Translations under genes and position numbers: made by a program
The notes under the pieces: generated by a model
Told to the model about the DNA's origin: nothing
Databases searched by the model: none
What the model saw: only the letters and a program-made list of their open reading frames with translations
Origin: Bacillota bacterium
GTDB taxonomy: Bacteria > Bacillota > Clostridia > Lachnospirales > Lachnospiraceae
NCBI GenBank assembly: GCA_023387635.1
Contig: JAEWHU010000091.1
Span: forward strand, 10,598 to 74,597
Direction of reading: 5' to 3'
DNA: 64,000 bases
Part shown: positions 16,293-24,423 of the stretch, piece after piece
How the letters are laid out: every line of letters begins with the position of its first letter
Position numbering within the stretch: position 1 is the stretch's first letter

Positions 16293-17957
16293 ATGGAAGT
16301 ATTATTTTTGCCAATTAATCAGAAAATTACAGTGAATCATGGTGAAAATCTTTTTCAAGCCTCAAGGGAACATGGTATTGACCTAGGAGGTGTGTGTTCT
16401 GGAGGCAAAACCTGTGGTAAATGTAAGGTATTAATCACAAAAGGCAATACTAGCCCATTAGCATTAGAAGAGCTAAACACCCTTACCGAAGAAGAAATCA
16501 GGAGAGGGATGCGACTTGCTTGTTGCTTTTCTTGTACGCAAGACACTTGTGTTATACTACTTGATACGAATATAACCAAGGCTCATGCTAAAACCGATAT
16601 GAATTGTAGTAGTAGCGATGTATATAATGGTAATGTAAACAACAGCAATGAAAAGCTTAGAAATGAAAAGCTTAGCAATGAGAAGCCCGACAATGAAAAT
16701 ACTAGTATTTATGATAGTAAGAATTTAAGTGGTAGTTATGGTGTTGCAATTGATATTGGAACAACCCAAGTTGCAGCTCTTTTATGGGACATAGAAAAAA
16801 GATGTGTTTTATGTGAAAAAAGTGAACCAAATCCACAATATTTGTATGGGATGGATGTAATATCTAGAATTACCTTTGGTAGTAAAAGCAATGCAAATGC
16901 AGAAGTATTATGTAAGTTAATACAAAAATGCTGTAATCAGATAATAAATCAGATGGTAAGTGAAACAAATGTTAATCCTAAAAAGATTGAATCTATTGTA
17001 GTTGTTGGAAATACCACCATGATTCATATATTTTTAGAAAGACCGTTAAGTAATTTATTAAAAGTTCCATTTTCAAATATAAATTATGATGGAGTGGAAT
17101 GTAGAGCAATTGATTTAGGTTTTTTAGAATATAAGGATGCCCTTATATATGTTCTTCCCGGAATCCATGGACATGTTGGTTCTGATACCATGGGATGTAT
17201 TATTGAAAAAAATTTACATTCTATAAAAGGAATAACCTTACTTGTAGACATTGGTACAAATGGTGAAATAGTATTAGCCAAGGATGGTAAAATCGTTGTA
17301 TGTTCTACGGCTGCAGGTCCTGCTTTTGAGGGAGCAACATTACAACAAGGGATGGTTGCAAAAGAAGGAGCTATTACCTCCGTTCGTATTGTTGGTGATA
17401 AAATAAGCGTAGATTATATTGGAAGTGATAAAGAAAATAGTTATCCTATTGGTATTTGTGGAACTGGTGTATTAGAAGCATTAGCAGAATTCTATGCAAA
17501 TGGGTATATGGATAGTACAGGAAGATTGCTAAATGAATATGGTTTGGAAAACTGCGTGACCCTATACAATGATGATTACCATAGAGTGGTGTTGACGCAA
17601 AAAGATATAAGAGAGATTCAATTGGCAAAAGGTGCTATCTATGCTGGTATTATTTTATTGTTAAAGGATACAGGAATTTCTATTAAAGATGTGGATAGAA
17701 TCTACTTAGCAGGTGCTTTTGGGAGCAAAACGAATTACGAAAAAATAATCAAAATAGGTTTATTGCCAAAGGTTAATATTAATATAATAAAGAGCATAGG
17801 AAATGCAGCCTTAAACGGTGCTAGTAAGTTCTTATTAGGTGATATATCAAAAAAAGATATAGATGTAATAGCAGCCAATTGTAGTTATTTAGAATTAGCT
17901 ACCAACGATGAATTTAATGAGGTATTTATAGATTCCATATCATTTCCAGATATATAA
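16293..17957 (+). CDS. RACo-like [2Fe-2S] ferredoxin/ASKHA-domain protein (DUF4445)
   Basis: A 554-residue protein. Residues 1-90 form a plant-type ferredoxin domain with Cys35, Cys41, Cys44 and a Cys77/Cys78 pair (GGVCSGGKTCGKCKV ... RLACC). A ~45-residue Asn/Glu/Lys-rich linker with repeated NEKL units follows. The rest is an ASKHA ATPase-like domain (GVAIDIGTTQVAALLWD, VVGNTTMIHIF, LVDIGTNGEIVL, STAAGPAFEGA, IYLAGAFGS). In acetogens and methylotrophs such proteins reductively reactivate Co(II) corrinoid proteins using ATP. No corrinoid protein or methyltransferase gene is nearby, so the partner is unknown. Start chosen at 16293 behind GGAGG. Confidence 0.85.
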   Translation: MEVLFLPINQKITVNHGENLFQASREHGIDLGGVCSGGKTCGKCKVLITKGNTSPLALEELNTLTEEEIRRGMRLACCFSCTQDTCVILLDTNITKAHAKTDMNCSSSDVYNGNVNNSNEKLRNEKLSNEKPDNENTSIYDSKNLSGSYGVAIDIGTTQVAALLWDIEKRCVLCEKSEPNPQYLYGMDVISRITFGSKSNANAEVLCKLIQKCCNQIINQMVSETNVNPKKIESIVVVGNTTMIHIFLERPLSNLLKVPFSNINYDGVECRAIDLGFLEYKDALIYVLPGIHGHVGSDTMGCIIEKNLHSIKGITLLVDIGTNGEIVLAKDGKIVVCSTAAGPAFEGATLQQGMVAKEGAITSVRIVGDKISVDYIGSDKENSYPIGICGTGVLEALAEFYANGYMDSTGRLLNEYGLENCVTLYNDDYHRVVLTQKDIREIQLAKGAIYAGIILLLKDTGISIKDVDRIYLAGAFGSKTNYEKIIKIGLLPKVNINIIKSIGNAALNGASKFLLGDISKKDIDVIAANCSYLELATNDEFNEVFIDSISFPDI

Positions 17958-18045
17958 CTATAAAAGTGAAGAGATAAGTTTTGGTTGCACTTTATTTAAA
18001 AGTGGATTATGCTAATAAATATAGGTGTAGGAAAAGGAGAATATT

Positions 18046-19104
18046 ATGAGTATAAAGAGTCAATCATTTGGTAAAACAAAATCCGGCGAAAAAGTTACTT
18101 TATTTACCCTTACCAATCGTAATGGGATGAAAGTAAGCTTGACAAATTATGGAGCAAATATTGTAAGCATTATAGTTCCAGATAAAAAAGGTGATTTTTC
18201 AGATGTAGTATTAGGATATGATGACATTGCAGGGTATGAAGTAAATGGACCAGGATATGGTTCGTTTATTGGACGTCATGCTAATCGAATTAGTAATGCT
18301 TCATTTGTTATAAATGGTAAGAAGTATGAAGTGGAAAAAAATGATGGAAACAACCATTTACATGGTGGTTTAGTAGGATATAATAAATATGTATATGAAG
18401 AAGAAGTTTTTGAAGAAGATGATTCTATATCTGTTGAATTCTCTAGACTTAGTCCAGATATGGAACAAGGATATCCAGGAAACTTAGATATTAGTGTTAC
18501 ATATACATTGACAGATGATAATGAATTAGTAATTGAATATGTAGCAGTTTCTGATAAAGATACTGTAATAAATTTAACAAATCATTCTTATTTTAATCTT
18601 GCGGGTCATGATAAAGGAACGATTTTAAATCATAAAGTAATGATTGATGCTGATAAATTCACACCAACTGATGATGAGTTAATTCCTACTGGAGAACTAA
18701 GAGACGTAACAGGAACACCAATGGATTTTAGAAAATTAAAGGCAATTGGTGAGGAAATCGATGCTGATTATGAACCATTAAAACAAGCAGGTGGATATGA
18801 TCATAACTATGTACTTAATATTAGTGGTGATGAGATAGAAAAAGTAGGCGAGCTTGTGGATGAAGAGAGTGGTAGAGTAATGGAAATCTATACAGATATG
18901 CCTGGAATGCAACTTTATACAGGAAACTTTATAACAGGTACTGAAAAAGGTAAAAATGGTATTGTTTATAAAAAACGCGATGGTGTATGCTTTGAAACAC
19001 AGTTTTTCCCTAATTCAACTAATATACCAGAATTCAAACCTTGTATATTTAAAGCTGGTCAAGAATTTGATTATGTAACAGTATATAAATTTAGTGTAAG
19101 GTAA
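18046..19104 (+). CDS. galM: Aldose 1-epimerase (galactose mutarotase)
   Basis: Interconverts alpha and beta anomers of galactose and other aldoses in the cytoplasm, feeding the Leloir pathway. 352 residues, normal length. Family landmarks: NYGANIVSIIVPDKKG, GRHANRI, NNHLHGG (substrate His), TNHSYFNLAGH (catalytic His), and GVCFETQFFPNS with the catalytic Glu. AAAGGAG ribosome site. It stands alone, away from the galactosidases at 24424 and 51592, whose product it would handle. Confidence 0.94.
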   Translation: MSIKSQSFGKTKSGEKVTLFTLTNRNGMKVSLTNYGANIVSIIVPDKKGDFSDVVLGYDDIAGYEVNGPGYGSFIGRHANRISNASFVINGKKYEVEKNDGNNHLHGGLVGYNKYVYEEEVFEEDDSISVEFSRLSPDMEQGYPGNLDISVTYTLTDDNELVIEYVAVSDKDTVINLTNHSYFNLAGHDKGTILNHKVMIDADKFTPTDDELIPTGELRDVTGTPMDFRKLKAIGEEIDADYEPLKQAGGYDHNYVLNISGDEIEKVGELVDEESGRVMEIYTDMPGMQLYTGNFITGTEKGKNGIVYKKRDGVCFETQFFPNSTNIPEFKPCIFKAGQEFDYVTVYKFSVR

Positions 19105-19233
19105 AGTTAGGATATAGATTAGGGCGCTATAATATATGTTTGGGGAAATAAATATATTTATTCATTTACCCTAAAAATATATAGTTCTTAAATATGAATA
19201 AAAAGGACAGAACGTAAAGTTAGTCTATCATAA

Positions 19234-19278
19234 TAAAAATGCTTATGATTCCATATAATAGAATCATAAGCATTTTTT
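19234..19278. terminator. Bidirectional terminator between galM and upp
   Basis: A 16-bp perfect stem (AAAATGCTTATGATTC, 19236-19251, and its complement at 19261-19276) is flanked by A on the left and T on the right, so it can serve both converging genes. Confidence 0.93.
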
Positions 19279-19336
19279 AATACTTTAATTATTGAGCTTG
19301 TCTTACTTTGGCAAAAAAAAATTAACTAATTAATTT

Positions 19337-19966
19337 TCATTTTGTACCATAAATTCTATCGCCTGCATCACCAAGACCAGGTAATATATAACCATTCTCG
19401 TTTAATCTTTCATCCAAAGCACCAATGTAAACATTAACATCAGGATGCTCGTCAGTGAACCTTTTAACACCTTCTGGGGCTGCAATAAGACATAGGAAAT
19501 GAATTTTACTTATTCCCTTATTTTTTAATAATTGAATAGCTGCACTAGCAGAGCCACCAGTTGCAAGCATAGGATCCACTACAAAGATTTCTCTTTCAGC
19601 GGCATCAATAGGAAGCTTACAGAAATATTCCACAGGTTCTAATGTTTCCTCGTTACGATATAAGCCGATATGACCAACTTTAGCATTAGGAATTAAGTTT
19701 AAAATACCATCGGCCATATGAAGACCTGCTCTAAGGATAGGAACAATACAAAGTTTCTTTCCAGCGATTTCCTGTGCGATAGTTTTTACTAGAGGAGTTT
19801 CAATTTCAATATCAGCAAGAGGAAGTTCTCTTGTTGCCTCATAGCAGATAAGCATTGCAACTTCAGATACTAAATCACGAAATTCTTTTGTAGAAGTTGT
19901 TTTGCGTCTCATAATACCTATCTTGTGTTGAATCAGCGGGTGTTCCATGCAAATAACTTTAGACAT
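19337..19966 (-). CDS. upp: Uracil phosphoribosyltransferase
   Basis: Salvages uracil with PRPP to UMP. 209 residues. Family landmarks: [38 protein letters not shown], the PRPP loop [15 protein letters not shown] and the uracil-binding C-terminus [23 protein letters not shown] precedes the ATG at 7 bases. Single gene with its own extended -10 promoter. Confidence 0.97.
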   Translation of the reverse strand: MSKVICMEHPLIQHKIGIMRRKTTSTKEFRDLVSEVAMLICYEATRELPLADIEIETPLVKTIAQEIAGKKLCIVPILRAGLHMADGILNLIPNAKVGHIGLYRNEETLEPVEYFCKLPIDAAEREIFVVDPMLATGGSASAAIQLLKNKGISKIHFLCLIAAPEGVKRFTDEHPDVNVYIGALDERLNENGYILPGLGDAGDRIYGTK

Positions 19967-20025
19967 AATCTTGCCTCCAAATATTTTTATAAAATGTTTT
20001 ATTTAATTTACTAGATCTAAAAACT

Positions 20026-20034
20026 ATTATAACA
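20026..20034 (-). promoter_or_regulatory. Extended -10 promoter of upp
   Basis: On the minus strand TGTTATAAT forms a perfect TATAAT with the TGN extension; the -35 (TTTTCT) is weak. About 55 bases upstream of the upp start. Confidence 0.55.
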
Positions 20035-20538
20035 AATATTATTGTCTAAGAAAAGATAAAAATTATGTATATTGTAATTTATACAAAAGAGTTGGATTTT
20101 TCTGAATTTCAAGTGGTAATTATGTGAGATTCTACAAGATTATGGACATAAATGAATATAATTGGAAGAAAAATTAGAAAAGGACAGAGGAGAAGCCCAG
20201 TAGAGGGGGGAGGGTAACTACTAGGCTTTGTTTTATGAAAAAAATTATCTTATTAGCATTGTTGGATGTAACTTATTAACTATGACTTTATTATAATAGA
20301 CATATATGTTTATAGTATGGATGATTTATGAACAATTTGTGAATATTCAAACAATTTAAATTAACTTTATATCTACAAGGGGTATAAGGTTGTTAGTAAT
20401 AAAAGAAGTGGATTGTATAGTTTTACAAAAAAAGGAACACTTATCAAATATTACAGAGGTTACAAATAAGAAAAAAACTAATACTAAGAGAAACATCTAA
20501 TAACAGAATATTAAAAACTAGATGAAAGAAGGTATGAA
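20035..20538. other. Long non-coding stretch between upp and a two-TM gene
   Basis: No convincing gene. It holds an orphan plus-strand hairpin at 20193-20234 and a purine-rich tract (20178-20214). TATAAT-like hexamers occur near 20290, but without a good -35. The only clear signal near the right end is the GAAAGAAGG ribosome site of the next gene. Confidence 0.5.
20193..20234 (+). terminator. Orphan terminator-like hairpin
   Basis: AAGCCCAGTAG (20193-20203) pairs with CTACTAGGCTT (20218-20228) with one mismatch, then TGTTTT. The loop is a G-rich run. The nearest plus-strand gene upstream (galM) already has a terminator 950 bases earlier, so this could end a small RNA. Confidence 0.5.
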
Positions 20539-20997
20539 ATGGCAAGTGTCTTTAAAAAATTAATTAGTGATGAACTTGGTGAAACTAATTACAATAAATA
20601 TTTCTTTGTATGTCAAAAAAGTTTACACAGTAAAGTTTTTGATAGTAAAGAAATTTACTTTGATATATATGAACGTTTAAAGAATAAAGATAAAATATCA
20701 ATAAAAAAAATGCAGGAAAGATTAAACGATTCAATCTTATATGTTATGCGAATTAGTAAAACTTATTATTTATCTTTTATTTTTTTACTTGCAGCTATCT
20801 TTTTCCTATTTGCAAAAAAATTTGATCCTATTATTATCGTGGTTACAATTATTATTATGAGTATAGGTTTTTTAGTTAAAACTTATGAATATTTAATTAA
20901 TAAATATTGCTTTATTGATGCTCAAATTGTTTTGGTCTATAAGACAGTACTTGATAAAGTATCATTACTAAAAGAAATTGAAAAACCAACGGAATAA
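20539..20997 (+). CDS. Hypothetical two-TM membrane protein
   Basis: Not recognised. 152 residues: a charged N-terminal region (~70 residues, YERLKNKDKISIKKMQERLND), two adjacent TM segments (about 74-93 and 96-114) with a very short loop, and a soluble C-terminal tail. This hairpin-anchored layout would place both ends on the same side, probably the cytoplasm. GAAAGAAGG precedes the ATG. It ends in a long hairpin and precedes the SPFH/zinc-ribbon operon by 169 bases with its own promoter, so a functional link is only suggested by position. Confidence 0.6.
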   Translation: MASVFKKLISDELGETNYNKYFFVCQKSLHSKVFDSKEIYFDIYERLKNKDKISIKKMQERLNDSILYVMRISKTYYLSFIFLLAAIFFLFAKKFDPIIIVVTIIIMSIGFLVKTYEYLINKYCFIDAQIVLVYKTVLDKVSLLKEIEKPTE

Positions 20998-21013
20998 TTA
21001 AGTTTATAATAAT

Positions 21014-21058
21014 TAATAAATTCTCTTTTTATTATATAGATAAAAAGAGAATTTATTA
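21014..21058 (+). terminator. Long AT-rich terminator hairpin
   Basis: A 19-bp perfect stem (21014-21032 with 21040-21058), core TTCTCTTTTTAT, loop of 7, T-rich 3' arm. Confidence 0.82.
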
Positions 21059-21072
21059 TTACCAATATCTTC

Positions 21073-21100
21073 TTGAACTTTGTTGAATATATATTATAAT
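21073..21100 (+). promoter_or_regulatory. Promoter of the SPFH/zinc-ribbon operon
   Basis: TTGAAC (21073-21078), 16-base spacer, TATAAT (21095-21100), 66 bases before the start codon. Confidence 0.62.
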
Positions 21101-21166
21101 AGTAGTAATTGATAATATATTTAAAAAGAATAATAGTTATTAATTTTTTAATAGGAGGGGATAAAC

Positions 21167-22462
21167 ATGGCTATAATTGATGTTATAAAATATAATGGAA
21201 CTCCTGATATTTTAGCGTGGAAGTATCCAATAGAAGAGTTAGGGACATGGACGCAATTAATCGTAAATGAATCTCAAGAGGTTGTATTATTCAAAGGCGG
21301 TAAAGCTTTGGATGTTTTTGGAAGTGGAAGACACACCCTTGAAACAGCAAATATTCCTTTGCTTAATAATATTATTAATATACCATTTGGTGGTCGGTCT
21401 CCTTTCACAGCCGAGATTTGGTATATAAATAAAGTATATTCTTTAGATGTTAAATGGGGAACAGCAACGCCAATTCAGCTTCAAGATCCTAAGTATGGAT
21501 TATTTGCGCCAGTTAGATCCTTTGGTCAATTTGGAATGAAGATTGAGGACTCAAAGAAATTTTTAATTAAATTAGTTGGAACACTACCAGTATTTGATAG
21601 AGAGACTCTAGTAAAGTATTTTAGAGGTCTATATGTTACAAAAGTAAAGGATACTATTTCTACATATTTGGTACATAAGCAGATCAGTATACTGGAAATA
21701 AATGCATATCTTGATGAGCTTTCTGAATTTATGCAAAAACGAATACAACCAACTTTAGATGAATATGGCATAAAACTTGCTAATTTTTATGTAAATGATA
21801 TTAGTGTACCAGAAGATGATTTGGGAGTTAAAAAATTAAAAGAAGCCTTAGCTAAACGCGCAGAGATGAATATTATAGGGTATAATTACCAACAAGAAAG
21901 ATCTTTTGATACATTAGAAGGTGCTGCAAGTAACCCGGGTTCTGTTTCATCAGGATTTGTTGGAGCGGGAATTGGATTAGGTATGGGAGCTAATCTAGGG
22001 GGGACTTTTGGAAGTCAATTTGGGGGTATAGTGAATGAACTTAATACAAAAGCTACTTCACTAAAGGATTGCCCTAATTGTCATGTGGATTTTGATAGTG
22101 ATAGTAGGTTCTGTCCTAGTTGTGGATTTGACACTAAAAAAGAAGGAAAAAATGCTAATGTAATCAATTGCTTAGGATGCAATACTACAATAAGTGAAGA
22201 TACTAAGTTTTGTCCTGAATGTGGTAAAAAGTATTGTCCTTGCCCTAATTGTAAAGCAGATAGAGAGGACTCTACAGCCTCTTGCCCTAATTGTGGCTAT
22301 GTGAAAGCAGATACCTGTGGTAATTGCGGGAATGAATTAAGTAGTAAAAAACTTAAATTTTGTCCTGAATGTGGTATATCTTTATTAAAAAAATGTCAAA
22401 GCTGTAATACTACAATAGAGGGAAATGTGAAATTCTGTCCAGAATGTGGAGAGAAATTATAA
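21167..22462 (+). CDS. SPFH-domain (YdjI-like) protein with five zinc ribbons
   Basis: A 431-residue protein. Residues 1-240 match the SPFH/band-7 domain of the B. subtilis YdjI type, often annotated virion core protein (IDVIKYNGTPDILAWKYP, ELGTWTQLIVNESQEVVLFKGG). A Gly-rich stretch (~265-290) links it to a tail with ten CxxC pairs, that is five double-Cys ribbons (CPNC..CPSC, CLGC..CPEC, CPNC..CPNC, CGNC..CPEC, CQSC..CPEC). There is no TM segment; family proteins associate with membranes peripherally. In Bacillus ydjI sits in a pspA-containing operon answering membrane stress. Here two membrane proteins follow after 20 and 22 bases. AGGAGGGG ribosome site. The molecular role is inferred only. 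Confidence 0.75.
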   Translation: MAIIDVIKYNGTPDILAWKYPIEELGTWTQLIVNESQEVVLFKGGKALDVFGSGRHTLETANIPLLNNIINIPFGGRSPFTAEIWYINKVYSLDVKWGTATPIQLQDPKYGLFAPVRSFGQFGMKIEDSKKFLIKLVGTLPVFDRETLVKYFRGLYVTKVKDTISTYLVHKQISILEINAYLDELSEFMQKRIQPTLDEYGIKLANFYVNDISVPEDDLGVKKLKEALAKRAEMNIIGYNYQQERSFDTLEGAASNPGSVSSGFVGAGIGLGMGANLGGTFGSQFGGIVNELNTKATSLKDCPNCHVDFDSDSRFCPSCGFDTKKEGKNANVINCLGCNTTISEDTKFCPECGKKYCPCPNCKADREDSTASCPNCGYVKADTCGNCGNELSSKKLKFCPECGISLLKKCQSCNTTIEGNVKFCPECGEKL

Positions 22463-22482
22463 GATAGCTGGAGGTAATTGTT

Positions 22483-23184
22483 ATGTTTAAAACGAGAAGA
22501 TACAGTGTAATTTCTAATATAGGAATAATTATTTTTATATTTACTCTATTTAGTTTCTTTTTAGCAGTTAAAAATATTCAGGCTATAGATATACTGTCGT
22601 TACTATTTATAAGTGGTGCAGAAATCATTTTTTTTGGTGGATTAATTTATATTGAAAATATATCTGGTAAAACTTATCAAGGTATATTAAGAAGTGGTGG
22701 TTATTCGGTTTTAGGTTTATATGCTTTTGCCAATATTGTAGTATCTATCCTTTTCATGGCCTTTTTGAGAAAAAGTATAGCATTATTCTTTATTCTACAG
22801 TTGGCATTAATATCAATTCTTCTAATATTAATGATATTAATTATTTCTTCAAGTAAGAGTATCTATGAAAAGAATTCTATAACTCTTAATTCTGTATCAA
22901 TGCTAGAGAAGCTTACGAAGGAGATAAGTTATATAAGAGATTGTAATAAGAACTCTGAACTTTCACCTAAGTTAGATAAATTGTTTGATAGTATTTATTA
23001 TAGTGACAACTCTAAAAGTGATGATTCTGAAGCTATGATAGCTAATAAATTAAGTGAGTTAAAAGAAGCTTTTACAAATGAAAAAGATAACATAGATAAA
23101 ATTAATCATCTTATTGAACAGATTCAAGCACTAATTATTAAAAGAAATCTTAATATAAAGCAATTTAGTAGCGGAAATATATAA
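22483..23184 (+). CDS. Hypothetical four-TM protein with C-terminal coiled coil
   Basis: Not recognised as a named family. 233 residues: four predicted TM segments (about 11-30, 36-56, 75-95, 100-122) and then a ~110-residue charged cytoplasmic region likely to form coiled coil (SVSMLEKLTKEISYIRDC; ANKLSELKEAFTNEKDNIDKINHLIEQIQALI). GGAGG ribosome site. Position between the YdjI-like gene and a zinc-ribbon membrane protein, with short gaps, indicates one operon, and the coiled coil could dock the SPFH protein. That docking is a guess. Confidence 0.65.
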   Translation: MFKTRRYSVISNIGIIIFIFTLFSFFLAVKNIQAIDILSLLFISGAEIIFFGGLIYIENISGKTYQGILRSGGYSVLGLYAFANIVVSILFMAFLRKSIALFFILQLALISILLILMILIISSSKSIYEKNSITLNSVSMLEKLTKEISYIRDCNKNSELSPKLDKLFDSIYYSDNSKSDDSEAMIANKLSELKEAFTNEKDNIDKINHLIEQIQALIIKRNLNIKQFSSGNI

Positions 23185-23206
23185 AATTAATGTGTAGGAG
23201 AGTATT

Positions 23207-23860
23207 ATGAATAATAATAAAAAAATAAAAGAGTTTAAAACGGGGACTGTGATATTTTGGTTTTTTGTATTTTTTCCTATAGGAATCTTTTTATTGTATA
23301 AAAAACAGACGAGTGATAAGTCAAATTTAGTTAAAAATAGTAAGATAAAAAAAATATATGGTTGGATTTTTATTGTATGGGGGTTTATTTATCTAATTCA
23401 GATAACGGATAGTGATATTATGAGTACTATGATTACAGCATGGTTGGTATGTACAATACCAGGTGCTTATTTAGTATATAGAGCTAGCAAGCTTGACAAA
23501 TTAAATAAAGCTAGAGTAGAATATAGTAGGATAATTGGTACGAACCATGAAACTTCATTAGATTATATTGCATCCATTACAAATTCATCCTATGAGAAAG
23601 TGTTGAATAATATGAAAATATTATTAGATTTACAAGTATTTAACATAGGGTTTATTGATAGTAATAGGCATATGTATATTATTCCAGAGCAAAAAATACA
23701 TACGAATAACATAAAGTTTGTGCATAATGTAATGGTGCAAGAAAATATCTCACAACCGATTTCAAAAGCAATAAATTGTAAAAATTGTGGGGCTAATAAC
23801 AATGTTATGACTGGCTCAGTTTCAGAATGTGAATTTTGCGGTTCACCTATATCAGTGTAA
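23207..23860 (+). CDS. Three-TM protein with winged-helix-like region and zinc ribbon
   Basis: 217 residues. TM segments at about 12-31, 51-67 and 73-91; then a helical segment (SLDYIASITNSSYEKVLNNMKILLDLQVFNIGFIDS) reminiscent of a winged helix; then a final CKNCG...CEFCG zinc ribbon. YdjG/YdjH-like proteins of Bacillus membrane-stress operons also combine TM helices and zinc ribbons, but homology was not tested. Third gene of the operon; AGGAGAG ribosome site. Confidence 0.65.
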   Translation: MNNNKKIKEFKTGTVIFWFFVFFPIGIFLLYKKQTSDKSNLVKNSKIKKIYGWIFIVWGFIYLIQITDSDIMSTMITAWLVCTIPGAYLVYRASKLDKLNKARVEYSRIIGTNHETSLDYIASITNSSYEKVLNNMKILLDLQVFNIGFIDSNRHMYIIPEQKIHTNNIKFVHNVMVQENISQPISKAINCKNCGANNNVMTGSVSECEFCGSPISV

Positions 23861-23964
23861 TCATATATAATGGGTAAGCTTTGAAGTTTATCCCAAAATG
23901 GCATTCCATAATTATTTATGAATTATATTGAGGAATAAAATGTATATTTAAAGTCAAGTTGATG

Positions 23965-23989
23965 GGGAGCATAACTAAGTTATGCTCCC
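23965..23989 (+). terminator. Hairpin ending the SPFH/zinc-ribbon operon
   Basis: Perfect 11-bp stem GGGAGCATAAC-TAA-GTTATGCTCCC; tail TTAGGTT is only weakly T-rich. Confidence 0.68.
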
Positions 23990-24129
23990 TTAGGTTATTA
24001 TATGGACAAAAATAAAAGGAATTATATATTGCTCACATAACTATATGAAATATACCTATATAAAAGGCTACAATATATAACTAAATATATATTTGTTACA
24101 TATATTTTTAAAATCATATTTATATAAAA

Positions 24130-24255
24130 TTACTAATAATTGTTACATTAATACTAATTATTGTTTTGATTTTAGTCATATTAAGCAAAGTTTACTAATA
24201 ATTGTTATGCGATTACTAATAGTTGCTATGAGTTGTTCTAATTGTTGAGCATTTC
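24130..24255. repeat. Repeated TTACTAATAATTGTT elements upstream of GH2
   Basis: Copies at 24130-24145, 24149-24165 (diverged), 24192-24208 and 24213-24229, with a weaker CTAATTGTT around 24238. They are direct repeats of about 16 bases, placed 200-290 bases before the GH2 start, suitable for an AraC-type or other activator. Confidence 0.5.
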
Positions 24256-24423
24256 GCTGAAATGTACTAGAATACAACTATGTAAGAATACTAAGTTTAC
24301 TAACTTATATAGATAAATTCACAGTATCATAGATGATAATAAACCAAAAAGTGAGATGAAAGTATGTGTTTGCGATGGGGCCACAAACTTAGCACAAAAA
24401 GTAACGCAGAAATGAGGAAGAAT

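Larger units (their letters stand above)
23861..24423. other. Long control region before the GH2 gene
   Basis: Contains the operon-end hairpin (23965-23989), then an AT-rich tract with repeated TTACTAATAATTGTT elements (24130-24255) and a small CATTTC-GCT-GAAATG hairpin near 24251-24266. Bases 24364-24423 are in frame with the GH2 gene but are probably leader. Confidence 0.55.

Noticed and set aside
24130..24255. CRISPR-like repeats before GH2
   Set aside because: Repeats are short, diverged and unevenly spaced; better read as binding sites.
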